Shown here: in pieces, positions 19,854 to 29,859 of the stretch
Position numbering within the stretch: position 1 is the stretch's first letter
Layout: each line of letters opens with the position of its first letter
Assembly (NCBI GenBank): GCA_902604695.1
Contig: CACKZT010000002.1
Coordinates: 62,001 to 126,000, forward strand
DNA from: an uncultured Pelagibacteraceae bacterium
GTDB lineage: Bacteria > Pseudomonadota > Alphaproteobacteria > Pelagibacterales > Pelagibacteraceae
Length of the DNA: 64,000 nucleotides
Direction: 5' to 3'
Made by a program: the position numbers and the translations under genes
Notes under the pieces: generated by a model
What the model saw: the letters and a program-made list of their open reading frames with translations, nothing else
The model's database searches: none
What the model was told of the DNA's origin: nothing

Positions 19854-20670
19854 ACTAGAAAAAATAATTAATGAGGCTTTTGATAATAAAGAAAAAATCT
19901 CTGAAAATTCTGATAAAAAAATTATAGATGCTATTAACCAAACTATTGATCTTACGGATAAAGGTAGTGTGAGAGTTGCTAATAAAAAAGATGGAGCTTG
20001 GTTTGTTAATCAATGGATTAAAAAAGCAATTTTACTCAGTTTCAAAATAAATAAAATGACTATGTCTAAAGGTCCATATACTACTTGGTACGATAAAGTG
20101 CCTGGTAAATCTGTATCTTGGAATGAGAACGACTGGAAAAAAGCTGGCTACAGACATGTGCCCAACGGAGTAGTCAGAAAAGGCTCTTTCATTGCAAAGA
20201 ATGCTGTCCTTATGCCTTGTTTTGTAAATCTTGGTGCCTATGTTGATGAAGGAACTATGATAGATACTTGGGCCTCAGTAGGGTCTTGTGCTCAGGTCGG
20301 AAAAAATTGTCATATATCTGGTGGTGCTGGTATTGGTGGAGTGCTTGAACCCTTACAAGCTGACCCGGTCATAATTGAAGACAATTGTTTTATCGGTGCA
20401 AGATCAGAAATAGCTGAAGGAGTTCTAGTAGAGACAGGTGCTGTAATTTCTATGGGGGTTTACATTGGGGCCTCAACAAAAATAGTCGATAGATCAACAG
20501 GAGAAATTTCTTATGGTAAAGTTCCTGCGTATTCAGTTGTTGTGCCTGGGAGTTTGCCTAATAAAAAAAATCCAAATGAAGGACCTTATTTATATTGTGC
20601 AGTAATTGTAAAAAAAGTAGATGAAAAAACTAGAAGTAAAACTTCTATAAATGATTTATTAAGAGATTAA
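19840..20670 (+). CDS. dapD: 2,3,4,5-tetrahydropyridine-2,6-dicarboxylate N-succinyltransferase
   Basis: Left-handed beta-helix: [59 protein letters not shown]. Confidence 0.97.
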   Translation: MKLDELEKIINEAFDNKEKISENSDKKIIDAINQTIDLTDKGSVRVANKKDGAWFVNQWIKKAILLSFKINKMTMSKGPYTTWYDKVPGKSVSWNENDWKKAGYRHVPNGVVRKGSFIAKNAVLMPCFVNLGAYVDEGTMIDTWASVGSCAQVGKNCHISGGAGIGGVLEPLQADPVIIEDNCFIGARSEIAEGVLVETGAVISMGVYIGASTKIVDRSTGEISYGKVPAYSVVVPGSLPNKKNPNEGPYLYCAVIVKKVDEKTRSKTSINDLLRD

Positions 20671-21827
20671 TGTCTACTTTTGATGAAATAAAACTATCTA
20701 AAGATCTTATTCGTTTTCAAAGCATCACTCCTTTTGATGCAGGAGCAATTAAATTCTTAAGTAAAAAATTAAAATCTTTAGGATTTAAATGTAAAATCTT
20801 AGAATTTAAAGATAAGAAAAGTCCTCCAATCAAAAATCTATATGCTCGATTTGGAAATCAAGAACCAAATATATGTTATGCAGGACACACAGATGTTGTG
20901 CCACCCGGAAATTATAAAGATTGGACTGTAAATCCATTCAAACCAATTATTAAAAATAATAATTTAATAGGTCGTGGTGCTAACGATATGAAAAGTTCTA
21001 TAGCCTGTTTTATATCAGCGGTAAGTAAATATCTAAAAAAAAATTCTAAGATCAAAGGGTCTATTAGTTTTTTAATAACTGGAGACGAAGAAGGACTAGC
21101 AATAAATGGAACAAAGAAAGTTGTAGATTATCTAAAAAAAAAGAAAGAAAAAATTAATTTTTGTATTGTAGGAGAGCCTACAAATCCAAAAAAATTAGGG
21201 GAAATGATCAAGATTGGAAGAAGAGGCAGTCTTTCAGGGACAATTAAACTATTTGGCACTCAAGGTCACGTAGCCTACCCTCACCTATCTAAAAATCCAA
21301 TAAATCCATTAGTTTTAATTTGCAAAAAATTAAAAGATATAAAGTTAGATAACGGTAACAAAAATTTCCAGCCTTCAAATTTAGAGTTCACTGAAGTTTA
21401 TGTGGATAATAAAGCTCACAATGTTATCCCTTCAAGAGCTAGAGCTCAATTTAATGTTAGATATAATAATTTACATACATCTAATTCTTTAAAAAAAAAA
21501 ATTATCTCAATAATTAAAAATGTTAGTAAAAAATATAAATGTTCTTATAAAATTAATTTTGAGGCCAATGGTGATGCTTTTCTTACAAAACCAGGAAAAA
21601 CAATTTTTATGGCCAGAAAAATCATTAAGAAAATTACTAGAATAAACCCAAAATTTTCTACAACGGGTGGAACTTCTGATGCTAGATTTATTAGAAAGAT
21701 TTCACCTTGCTTGGAATTTGGTCTTGTAAATAAAACAATGCATAAAATTGATGAATGTGTTTCAGTTGCTGACTTGAGAAAATTAACAAAAATTTATTTT
21801 GAAATTTTAGATCAATATTTTAAATGA
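20670..21827 (+). CDS. dapE: Succinyl-diaminopimelate desuccinylase
   Basis: CYAGHTDVVPPGNYKDW, GRGANDMKSSIACFI, TGDEEGLAINGTKK, STTGGTSDARFI. Confidence 0.96.
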   Translation: MSTFDEIKLSKDLIRFQSITPFDAGAIKFLSKKLKSLGFKCKILEFKDKKSPPIKNLYARFGNQEPNICYAGHTDVVPPGNYKDWTVNPFKPIIKNNNLIGRGANDMKSSIACFISAVSKYLKKNSKIKGSISFLITGDEEGLAINGTKKVVDYLKKKKEKINFCIVGEPTNPKKLGEMIKIGRRGSLSGTIKLFGTQGHVAYPHLSKNPINPLVLICKKLKDIKLDNGNKNFQPSNLEFTEVYVDNKAHNVIPSRARAQFNVRYNNLHTSNSLKKKIISIIKNVSKKYKCSYKINFEANGDAFLTKPGKTIFMARKIIKKITRINPKFSTTGGTSDARFIRKISPCLEFGLVNKTMHKIDECVSVADLRKLTKIYFEILDQYFK

Positions 21828-22282
21828 AGCTTTATAAAGAGAAAAAATCAAATATTGATAAAAGAGGCTTATACGCTGCTAAAAATATCATAGCAGGAAC
21901 TAAAATTATTTATTACAAAGGAAAAATTATTACAAAAAAAGAAACTGAAAGAAATCCAAAATACGATAATGAAAAAGCTATTTACTTATTTAATTTAAAT
22001 AGCAGATATGACCTAGACGGAGATTTTTCATATAATACAGCAAGACTGATAAATCATTCGTGCAATCCCAATTGTGAAGTAGCTGGAAAAGGTTTGAAGC
22101 TATGGATTTTTGCATTAAGAGATATAAAAAAAGGTGAAGAATTATCTTACGACTATGGTTTTGGTTTTGATGAAAACTATAAAGATTATGTTTGCAAATG
22201 TCGTTCTAACAATTGTTGTGGGTATATAGTTAGAGAAGGATCTAGATGGAGAATTAAGAAAAATTCTCGCCTTAAAATTTGA
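21824..22282 (+). CDS. SET domain protein-lysine methyltransferase with post-SET-like Cys motif
   Basis: GLYAAKNIIAGTKIIYYKG, ARLINHSCNPNCEVAG, IKKGEELSYDYGF, CKCRSNNCCGYI. Confidence 0.92.
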   Translation: MKLYKEKKSNIDKRGLYAAKNIIAGTKIIYYKGKIITKKETERNPKYDNEKAIYLFNLNSRYDLDGDFSYNTARLINHSCNPNCEVAGKGLKLWIFALRDIKKGEELSYDYGFGFDENYKDYVCKCRSNNCCGYIVREGSRWRIKKNSRLKI

Positions 22283-23023
22283 TCAATATTTTATTTTCAT
22301 TAGGTATAAACCACATGGTGGAGCGGGTGGAGCACAATTAGATCTTTTTTTTGAGTTCATTGCGTTTTTGAATTTTTTTAGACTCCATTTTTCTTCTCCT
22401 AAATATTTCAAACATCCTACCATTGACCTAACTTGTTGTTGAAGAAATGATTTTGAGGTAAAAGTTATTTCAATTTTGTTTTTTGAATTCGAAATTTTTA
22501 CTCTCTCCAAAGTTTTAATTGGAGATTTTGCAGTACAGGAGGAAGATCTAAAAGTTGAAAAATTTTTGGTTCCTTGAAGTAATTTAGCTCCTCTTCTCAT
22601 CTTAATTAAATTCAATTTTTTTTTCAAATTCCATGCTCTATTTTTTTCAATTGAGAGAGGGGCTTGTCTATTGATTATTACATATTTATAAGTTCTCTTT
22701 TTGGCACTATGCCTAGCATGGAAATTTTTATTTTTTTTTTTTATATTTAAAACAGAAATTTTATAACGTGATAAAAAAAAATTTAAAGAGTTAATAAACT
22801 TTTTCTTATCAGTAATTTCTTTTTTTATTCTAAAATGAGCTGATTGCTCAACAGCATGAACTCCTGCATCAGTTCTTCCAGAGCCAAAAACTACTGTCTC
22901 AATTTTTAAAATTTTCTTAAGTTTTTTTTGGAGTATTTCTTGAATTGAAAGCCCATTTTTTTGTATCTGCCATCCAACAAATTTAGTACCTACATACTCG
23001 ATCAAAATATGGTAGGTAATCAT
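22283..23023 (-). CDS. truA: tRNA pseudouridine(38-40) synthase
   Basis: EYVGTKFVGWQIQKNGLSIQEILQ, GSGRTDAGVHAVEQSAHF, FLQQQVRSMVGCL. Confidence 0.96.
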   Translation of the reverse strand: MITYHILIEYVGTKFVGWQIQKNGLSIQEILQKKLKKILKIETVVFGSGRTDAGVHAVEQSAHFRIKKEITDKKKFINSLNFFLSRYKISVLNIKKKNKNFHARHSAKKRTYKYVIINRQAPLSIEKNRAWNLKKKLNLIKMRRGAKLLQGTKNFSTFRSSSCTAKSPIKTLERVKISNSKNKIEITFTSKSFLQQQVRSMVGCLKYLGEEKWSLKKFKNAMNSKKRSNCAPPAPPCGLYLMKIKY

Positions 23024-23940
23024 TCTAAAATATCACCTTTTTTGATCTCAAATCCAGTCAGAAACTTCTCTATCGATAATTTGTTTTTGCCCTCTTTTTG
23101 TATCTCTAGAATATTAATTGAACCATTTTCGCAGGCTACTATAAATTTTTCATCCAAAATTTCACCGGGTTTTCCTTTAAGTTTTGAGATTGAGGCTTTC
23201 CAAATTTTATATCTATATCCATCATATGTGAACCAAGCACCTGGTGATGGGTTTAAGCCATTAATTTTTGAAATAATATTTTGAGCAGTATCATGCCATT
23301 TAATTTTGGACTCAGATTTATCGATTTTTTTTGCATAAGTAGCATTAGAATGATCTTGCTCTATAAAATTAGCTTTATTATTCTCTATTAATTCTAAGCA
23401 TTCTATAATATTTTCTGCTCCTAATTTTGAAAGTGTGTCGCTTAAAGATTTTGAAGTAGTTTGTTGATCAATTTTTACTTTAAGCTGCTTAAAATAAGCA
23501 CCTTCATCTAATTGCTCTCTTATTTTCATCATAGAAATTCCAGATTCTTTTTCATTATTCATTATTGATCTTTGAATAGGCGCGGCTCCTCTCCATTTTG
23601 GAAGTAAAGAAGCATGTATATTTATAAAACCTTTTTCAGGAATATCTAAATAATTTTTTGGTATTATGTTTCCATAAGCTACAACTACCACTAAAAAAGG
23701 ATTTAATGATTTAAAAAAATTTACTTCATTTTCACTCTTTAAATTTTGGGGGGTCTTAACTTTTAAGTTCAACGACTCTGCAAGTTCGTGAATTGGTGAT
23801 TTTCTAACTCTTTGACCTCTTGAAGATTTTTTTGGAGGTTGTGTATAAACACAAACTACCTCGTATTTAGAACTGAATAAAGTTTTTAACGTTCTTGTAG
23901 AGAACTGTGGAGTTCCCATGAAAATAATTTTTTTTGACAT
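23020..23940 (-). CDS. fmt: Methionyl-tRNA formyltransferase
   Basis: IIFMGTPQFSTRTLKTL, YTQPPKKSSRGQ, FINIHASLLPKWRGAAPIQRSIM. Confidence 0.97.
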   Translation of the reverse strand: MSKKIIFMGTPQFSTRTLKTLFSSKYEVVCVYTQPPKKSSRGQRVRKSPIHELAESLNLKVKTPQNLKSENEVNFFKSLNPFLVVVVAYGNIIPKNYLDIPEKGFINIHASLLPKWRGAAPIQRSIMNNEKESGISMMKIREQLDEGAYFKQLKVKIDQQTTSKSLSDTLSKLGAENIIECLELIENNKANFIEQDHSNATYAKKIDKSESKIKWHDTAQNIISKINGLNPSPGAWFTYDGYRYKIWKASISKLKGKPGEILDEKFIVACENGSINILEIQKEGKNKLSIEKFLTGFEIKKGDILE

Positions 23941-23953
23941 TAAATTTCTAAAT

Positions 23954-24478
23954 TTAAACTACAATTCTCTCTATATCTTTCTTTTGTTTGGAGAGTTTTT
24001 TAATTATAAAATCTTTTTTAAGCTTTGAAAGGTAGTCTATAAATAGAATTCCATCTAGATGATCAATTTCGTGCTGAATGCATGTTGCTAACAACCCATT
24101 TGCTTTAAGTTCTTGAGGTTTACCGTCATAATCCAAGTACTCTAAATGACATTCGGATGGTCTTTGTATTTCAGCAAATTGACCCGGTAAAGATAAACAC
24201 CCTTCTTCATATGTTGCCAATGTTTGTGATTTAAATATAATTTTTGGATTGACTAAATACAGTGGATTTTTTTTTTCTCCATTTTTTGATAAGTCAATAA
24301 CAATTACACGTCTTAGAACTCCAACTTGAATAGCCGCGAGACCAATACCAGGAGCCTTGTACATTGTTTCGAGCATATCATCCATTAAAGTTTTTAATGT
24401 TTTATCAAATTTTTCTATTGGATTAGATATTTTTCTTAATAATACATCTGGTTCTGTAATAATTTTACGAATAGTCAT
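23954..24478 (-). CDS. def: Peptide deformylase
   Basis: GIGLAAIQVGV, EEGCLSLPG, QHEIDHLDGILFIDYLS. Confidence 0.98.
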   Translation of the reverse strand: MTIRKIITEPDVLLRKISNPIEKFDKTLKTLMDDMLETMYKAPGIGLAAIQVGVLRRVIVIDLSKNGEKKNPLYLVNPKIIFKSQTLATYEEGCLSLPGQFAEIQRPSECHLEYLDYDGKPQELKANGLLATCIQHEIDHLDGILFIDYLSKLKKDFIIKKLSKQKKDIERIVV

Positions 24479-24496
24479 TAAATGATTATATTATAA

Positions 24497-26242
24497 TTAA
24501 GTTCTTTGGGGTAGAGAAGATGTTAAAATTTTATTTCTAAATTTATTTAGCTTTAGTCTATTTAATAAATGAGTCATAAAATAAATGGTTTCTGGGTCAA
24601 GATCAGTAATTTGATCTTCACCGATGATCTCAACAAATTTGAGGATTAAAAAACCAATTTCACCGTTTTTGGCAAATTTTGACAGGTTGTCAGGGACGTT
24701 ATATTTTTTTGCGGTTTCATCAATATTTATTTCTTTAGGAATTTTAAAACCATCGTTTTTTAATGACTCAATTAAGACGAGATCTTTGGCTGAAAAAAAG
24801 TATTTGCTATTTTTCCTAATCTTTTTGTAAACGTTATCTAAATCTTTTTGGGACTTTTGTTTTGGTGTATTTTTTTCTGTGTAATATCTTATTACTTTCG
24901 ATTTATGTAAAATTTTATCATTATATTTTATTCTTCCTAATGCCTTATTTTCCTCAGATATAATATTCTTTTCAACAATTAACTTATAGGGCTCAGGTAT
25001 ATCATTTGGGTCAATTTTTTTTAATTCAACGCTCATTAATTTAGAGAAAACATTCGACAATTTTTCCTTTTTAAACAAATCCTTTAATAAAAATAAATTT
25101 TTAATCTTAGTTTCGGCATTATCAGATAACAAATATTTTTGATAAATTAGTGCTCTAGCTTCTATATTATCAAGAGATTGATATATGCTATTTGCATTTA
25201 TTAGACTGATAAGATCAAAAGGAAGTTTTTTGTAAATTTCAAAAATTTTTGCCTTGTCTAGGGTATTATTATTCGCTGCAACTTCTAATGTCTTAATCTT
25301 TTCTTTATCTGTTATGTCCTCAACTTTTACTAAGTTGGCAGAATTCAAATACTCCCATATATACTTATTAGTTTTATTTGATGGCTCATATGTAAAATTT
25401 TCAGTTGTTACAGATGCTAAATAAAAGTTTAATAAGTTATCATCTTTTATTTCTGTAGTAGTTTCATTGCTTAGGCCTAATAAATAATTTATCTTATCTT
25501 CAAAAAATTTATCTGATAGATTTTGCTCTCTCAAAATATCATACAATAATTGAGCTTCGTTTTTTCTATTGTTAAAAATTAAACAGTAAATCTTAAATTT
25601 TGCTAAATAAGTACTTTTATTATTTTTTCCGATAAAGTCTGATTTTTTACAACCTGTACCCAGATCAGCTTGCGCAATACTCTTATCAACCAAATACTGT
25701 ATGATCTTTTTTTTATTTTTGAAATCTTTATTTTGATTTAAAAATTCTTCAAGTAAGTTATCTTTTTCGTTTTTAATAAGCCAATTTATTTTTAATTCGA
25801 GAAATTCTTCTTCTGTCATGTTTTTTGAAGGGGTGTAAGATAACGTTAAAATTGTATCTATGAAAATATCTTCAGCCGATGTTGAAAGATTAATCTTGTT
25901 AATTCTTTTAAAACTACTTTTAATATCTTCTCCATCTGTTTGAGACCACATATTTAAATTTAAATTATTTTCTTCAGGATCATAAATTCCATAAATAGGT
26001 TTTATGTCATTAGAATTTTCAAAATTATTTGAAATATTTATTTGACTTTCTTGAATATTTGAATTTTCTATTGAAACGGTCGAGGTTGTTTCATCATTAC
26101 TTTCTGTTTCAGTTGTTTTTTGAATTTGTTTTTCTTCTTTTTTTTGATTCCAGATATCTATTGCATCTTCCGCTTTTAGAGGAAAAAACGTTAGCAAAAT
26201 AATAAAAAAATAAAAGTATTTATTTGAGCTTGATAGTCTCAT
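24497..26242 (-). CDS. Secreted/periplasmic helical-repeat-like protein of unknown function
   Basis: Long ORF; ATG at 26242 gives the signal-peptide-like MRLSSSNKYFYFFIILLTFFPLKAEDA, followed by low-complexity and helix-rich sequence. Confidence 0.7.
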   Translation of the reverse strand: MRLSSSNKYFYFFIILLTFFPLKAEDAIDIWNQKKEEKQIQKTTETESNDETTSTVSIENSNIQESQINISNNFENSNDIKPIYGIYDPEENNLNLNMWSQTDGEDIKSSFKRINKINLSTSAEDIFIDTILTLSYTPSKNMTEEEFLELKINWLIKNEKDNLLEEFLNQNKDFKNKKKIIQYLVDKSIAQADLGTGCKKSDFIGKNNKSTYLAKFKIYCLIFNNRKNEAQLLYDILREQNLSDKFFEDKINYLLGLSNETTTEIKDDNLLNFYLASVTTENFTYEPSNKTNKYIWEYLNSANLVKVEDITDKEKIKTLEVAANNNTLDKAKIFEIYKKLPFDLISLINANSIYQSLDNIEARALIYQKYLLSDNAETKIKNLFLLKDLFKKEKLSNVFSKLMSVELKKIDPNDIPEPYKLIVEKNIISEENKALGRIKYNDKILHKSKVIRYYTEKNTPKQKSQKDLDNVYKKIRKNSKYFFSAKDLVLIESLKNDGFKIPKEINIDETAKKYNVPDNLSKFAKNGEIGFLILKFVEIIGEDQITDLDPETIYFMTHLLNRLKLNKFRNKILTSSLPQRT

Positions 26243-26408
26243 TAGTAATATCTTTTTTGATATCTTGTTTTGGTGAAGGAAAATCAATTTTATCAATTAA
26301 AAAAATACCAGTGACCAAAATAATTATAACAAATAGAGCTTTAACTATTTTTCTTGATATGGATTGGCCCAGTCCTCTTGAGTTATTGAATTTAAGTTGC
26401 ATAGTCAT
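26220..26408 (-). CDS. Small membrane-anchored protein of unknown function
   Basis: MTMQLKFNNSRGLGQSISRKIVKALFVIIILVTGIFLIDKIDFPSPKQDIKK...: one TM segment; overlaps the next gene's start by 23 nt. Confidence 0.55.
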   Translation of the reverse strand: MTMQLKFNNSRGLGQSISRKIVKALFVIIILVTGIFLIDKIDFPSPKQDIKKDITNETIKLK

Positions 26409-26475
26409 AAAATATATTTAAACTAAATAAATAAGACAAATTTGTGATAAATCAAATTATTAATTAGGAATTTAA

Positions 26476-26991
26476 TTGAGAAAAAACCTTGTTTTAACTG
26501 GAATGATGGGAGTTGGTAAATCGACCATTGGTAAGACAATAGCTAAAAGGCTAAATATGACTTTTATTGATGTGGATAATCTTATTGTCCAAACTGAAAA
26601 TCAATCAATTAATAAAATATTTAAAGAAAAAGGTGAAAAATATTTTCGCGATAAAGAAAAATCGTTAACTTTAATCAATATCCAAAAAAAAAATTGTGTT
26701 ATTTCTTTGGGAGGAGGAGCTTTTATGGATACACAAATCAGAAGTGCTGTGCTGAAAAGTTGCTGTTGTTTTTGGTTAAAATTAGAGACAAAAGAATTAA
26801 TTAAAAGATTAAATAAAAACAATAAAAGACCATTGTTAAATCAAAATAATCTTGAAAAAACTTTAGACGAAATCCTTAATAAAAGAAAAGATTTTTATAA
26901 GTTGGCTCATTTTAAAATCAATTGTAAGAACTTAAATAAAGCTTTAGTAATAGACAAAATAATTAATATTTATGCAGATAAAAAAGATTAG
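26476..26991 (+). CDS. aroK: Shikimate kinase
   Basis: LTGMMGVGKSTIGKTIAKRL, FIDVDNLI, ISLGGGAFM, NKRPLL; TTG start. Confidence 0.95.
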   Translation: MRKNLVLTGMMGVGKSTIGKTIAKRLNMTFIDVDNLIVQTENQSINKIFKEKGEKYFRDKEKSLTLINIQKKNCVISLGGGAFMDTQIRSAVLKSCCCFWLKLETKELIKRLNKNNKRPLLNQNNLEKTLDEILNKRKDFYKLAHFKINCKNLNKALVIDKIINIYADKKD

Positions 26992-28081
26992 AATTAAAAA
27001 CCTTACTTCAGATTACTCAATCTTGATAGGAAATAATATATTAAACACAATCCCAAAAAAAATTAATAAATTATGTCCCCAAGCAAAAAAAATTGCAATT
27101 GTTTTGGACAAAAAAGTTCCGAGTAAGTTTAAAAAAAAATTAAAAAAAATACTTGAAAAATATGAAGTTTATACATTTGAATTCGTGACTAGCGAAAAAT
27201 TAAAATCTTTCACAAACGTTAATAGGTTAGCAGAAAAACTATTGTCAAAAAATTTTAATAGGTCAGATATTTTAATTGCGGTAGGTGGGGGCATACTTGG
27301 TGATTTTTCCGCATTTGTTGCTAGTATTGTAAAAAGAGGTATTAATTTTATTAATATTCCAACAACTTTACTTTCACAGGTGGACTCCTCAATAGGAGGA
27401 AAAACTGGGGTAAACTCCTCCTTTGGTAAAAATCTTATAGGAACTTTTTATGAACCAAAGCTAGTAATATCTGATGTATCTTTTTTAAAAAGCCTTCCTA
27501 AAAGAGAGATAGTTTGTGGTTATGCTGAGATTTTAAAACACTCATTAATTGTTAAAAATAATTTTTTTAGGTGGTTAAAAATAAACTCGAAAGAGATGTT
27601 GGAAAAAAGAAATCAAAATATCTTAACTTCTGCAATTTATAAAAGCTGTAAAGTAAAAGTTTTTTTTGTAAATAAAGACTTTAGAGAAAAAGGGTTGAGA
27701 ATGACTTTAAATTTTGGTCACACTTTTGCTCATGCTATTGAAGCAAAAAATAAATTTTCAAAAAAAATTAATCATGGTGAAGCAGTCTTAATAGGAATGA
27801 TGTTGGCTACAAAATTATCTTATATAAAAAGAATTTGTACTAAAAAAACCCTTGAAGACTTAAAGGACATATATATAAAAAATAATATTAATTACGATTG
27901 GAATAAATTTTTTACAAAAAGAGATAAAAATAAAATTGTAGATTTTATGAATAATGATAAAAAAAATAATGATAAAAAAATAAATTTAATTCTTTTAAAA
28001 AATATCGGAAAAACAACAAAACCTGGAGAGTATAAATTTACTAATCAACAACTTAAAAATACTTTGATTAAAATTAACTAA
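26972..28081 (+). CDS. aroB: 3-dehydroquinate synthase
   Basis: ILIAVGGGILGDFSAFVAS, IPTTLLSQVDSSIGGKTGVN, LNFGHTFAHAIEA, NHGEAVLIGM. Confidence 0.97.
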   Translation: MQIKKIRIKNLTSDYSILIGNNILNTIPKKINKLCPQAKKIAIVLDKKVPSKFKKKLKKILEKYEVYTFEFVTSEKLKSFTNVNRLAEKLLSKNFNRSDILIAVGGGILGDFSAFVASIVKRGINFINIPTTLLSQVDSSIGGKTGVNSSFGKNLIGTFYEPKLVISDVSFLKSLPKREIVCGYAEILKHSLIVKNNFFRWLKINSKEMLEKRNQNILTSAIYKSCKVKVFFVNKDFREKGLRMTLNFGHTFAHAIEAKNKFSKKINHGEAVLIGMMLATKLSYIKRICTKKTLEDLKDIYIKNNINYDWNKFFTKRDKNKIVDFMNNDKKNNDKKINLILLKNIGKTTKPGEYKFTNQQLKNTLIKIN

Positions 28082-28328
28082 TTTTTATTTCTAGGGCATG
28101 TATTTTTTCTCTCATTTCTTTTTCTAAAATTTTCATGATTGCTCTATGTGACTCAATTCTACCTAAGGTTTTGAGATGTTCTGACTCAATATCAATTTGT
28201 AGATGATATTTTTTTGAGTCAAAAAATTTATGTTTTCGATGCTTGTGGGAATTATCTATTACAATTACTTTATTTACTTTTAAATTTTCTTTAATTTTAT
28301 TTTCAATAAATTCGATAAATTCCTTCAT
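28074..28328 (-). CDS. BolA family protein
   Basis: VIDNSHKHRKHKFFDSKKYHLQIDIESEHLKTLGRIESHRAIMKIL...IHALEIKI; start MKEFIEF at 28328 preferred. Confidence 0.9.
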   Translation of the reverse strand: MKEFIEFIENKIKENLKVNKVIVIDNSHKHRKHKFFDSKKYHLQIDIESEHLKTLGRIESHRAIMKILEKEMREKIHALEIKIS

Positions 28329-28363
28329 AAAATTTAATTTTAATATATACATTTATAAATAAT

Positions 28364-28879
28364 ATGAAAATTATTTGTGACTGGGATAATTGTAATAAAG
28401 TTGGTAGCTATAAGGCTCCAATCGAGAAAGATAATAGCAGAAAATTTAGATTGCTGTGTTTGGAACATATTAAAATCTTCAACAAAAAATGGAATTATTT
28501 TGCTGATATGGATAACCAGCAGATAGAATATTTTATAAAATCGGATTTAACTTGGCATAAAACAACTAAAGGATTTAGCTCATCGGAGAATTTTTTTAAT
28601 ATTCTTTGGAATAATGCGTTAGAAGATAAGCTTAATATTTTTAAGTCTTCCAACTTTAAAGATTTTAAGAAAACCAATTTAACTACTACTGACCGTGACG
28701 CTTTGGATATAATGGACTTAAAATATGATGCAAAATGGGAGGAAATACAGAAAAAATTTAAAACCCTTGTAAAGAAATATCATCCTGATAAAAACCTCGG
28801 TAGTAAAAAATTTGAAGATAAACTAAAAAAAATTACTTTAGCTTATAGTCAATTAAAATTAACAATAGGAAAAAAATAA
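28364..28879 (+). CDS. J-domain (DnaJ-like) protein
   Basis: ALDIMDLKYDAKWEEIQKKFKTLVKKYHPDKNLGSKKFEDKLKKITLAYSQLK with HPD motif. Confidence 0.92.
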   Translation: MKIICDWDNCNKVGSYKAPIEKDNSRKFRLLCLEHIKIFNKKWNYFADMDNQQIEYFIKSDLTWHKTTKGFSSSENFFNILWNNALEDKLNIFKSSNFKDFKKTNLTTTDRDALDIMDLKYDAKWEEIQKKFKTLVKKYHPDKNLGSKKFEDKLKKITLAYSQLKLTIGKK

Positions 28880-29859
28880 TGCCCGCTAATCTTGGTATGC
28901 AAAAACCTGATATTAAAATTTCAGTAAAACAAAGTTTTGGCATAGATACAGAAATGCAAATTGATGGGTTTGCAAAGAAAAATGAGTATGTGCCAACAAT
29001 AGATCAAGATTATAAATTTGATCGAGACACAACTCTAGCAATTTTATCTGGATTTGCTTTTAACAAAAGAGTTTTAATTCAGGGATATCATGGTACTGGA
29101 AAATCAACTCACATAGAACAAGTTGCGGCTAGACTTAACTGGCCGTGTATTAGAGTAAATTTAGATAGTCATATAAGCAGAATAGATTTAATTGGAAAAG
29201 ATGCAATAATTTTAAAAGACGGAAAACAAATAACAGAATTTCAAGAAGGTATTTTACCTTGGTCAATTCAAAATCCTGTAGCTTTAGTTTTTGATGAATA
29301 TGATGCAGGAAGACCTGACGTTATGTTTGTTATTCAGCGAGTATTAGAAAGTGAAGGAAATTTTACACTTCTAGATAAAAAGAAAGTCATTGAGCAGAAT
29401 GATTACTTTAGAATGTTTGCTACGACTAATACTGTGGGATTGGGAGATACCACTGGACTTTACCATGGAACACAACAAATAAACCAAGGTCAAATGGATA
29501 GATGGAATATAGTAACTACTTTAAATTACCTATCTTTTGATAAAGAATTAGAAATTATTTTAGCAAAAAATAAAAATTTCGATAATAAAGATGGCAAAGA
29601 AACAATTTCAAATATGATTAAAGTGGCAGATCTGACTAGAAAGGGATTTATTAATGGTGATATTTCGACTGTAATGAGTCCAAGGACTGTTTTACATTGG
29701 GCTGATAATACAAATATATTTAAAGATCATGGGTATGCATTTAGAGTAACATTTTTAAATAAGTGTGATGATTTGGAAAAAAAAATAATTTCTGAATATT
29801 ATCAACGTTGCTTTGGTGAAGATTTACCTGAGTCTTCTGTAAATGTTACCATTACTTAG
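28879..29859 (+). CDS. cobS: CobS-like AAA+ ATPase (cobaltochelatase subunit CobS family)
   Basis: [70 protein letters not shown]. Confidence 0.93.
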   Translation: MPANLGMQKPDIKISVKQSFGIDTEMQIDGFAKKNEYVPTIDQDYKFDRDTTLAILSGFAFNKRVLIQGYHGTGKSTHIEQVAARLNWPCIRVNLDSHISRIDLIGKDAIILKDGKQITEFQEGILPWSIQNPVALVFDEYDAGRPDVMFVIQRVLESEGNFTLLDKKKVIEQNDYFRMFATTNTVGLGDTTGLYHGTQQINQGQMDRWNIVTTLNYLSFDKELEIILAKNKNFDNKDGKETISNMIKVADLTRKGFINGDISTVMSPRTVLHWADNTNIFKDHGYAFRVTFLNKCDDLEKKIISEYYQRCFGEDLPESSVNVTIT

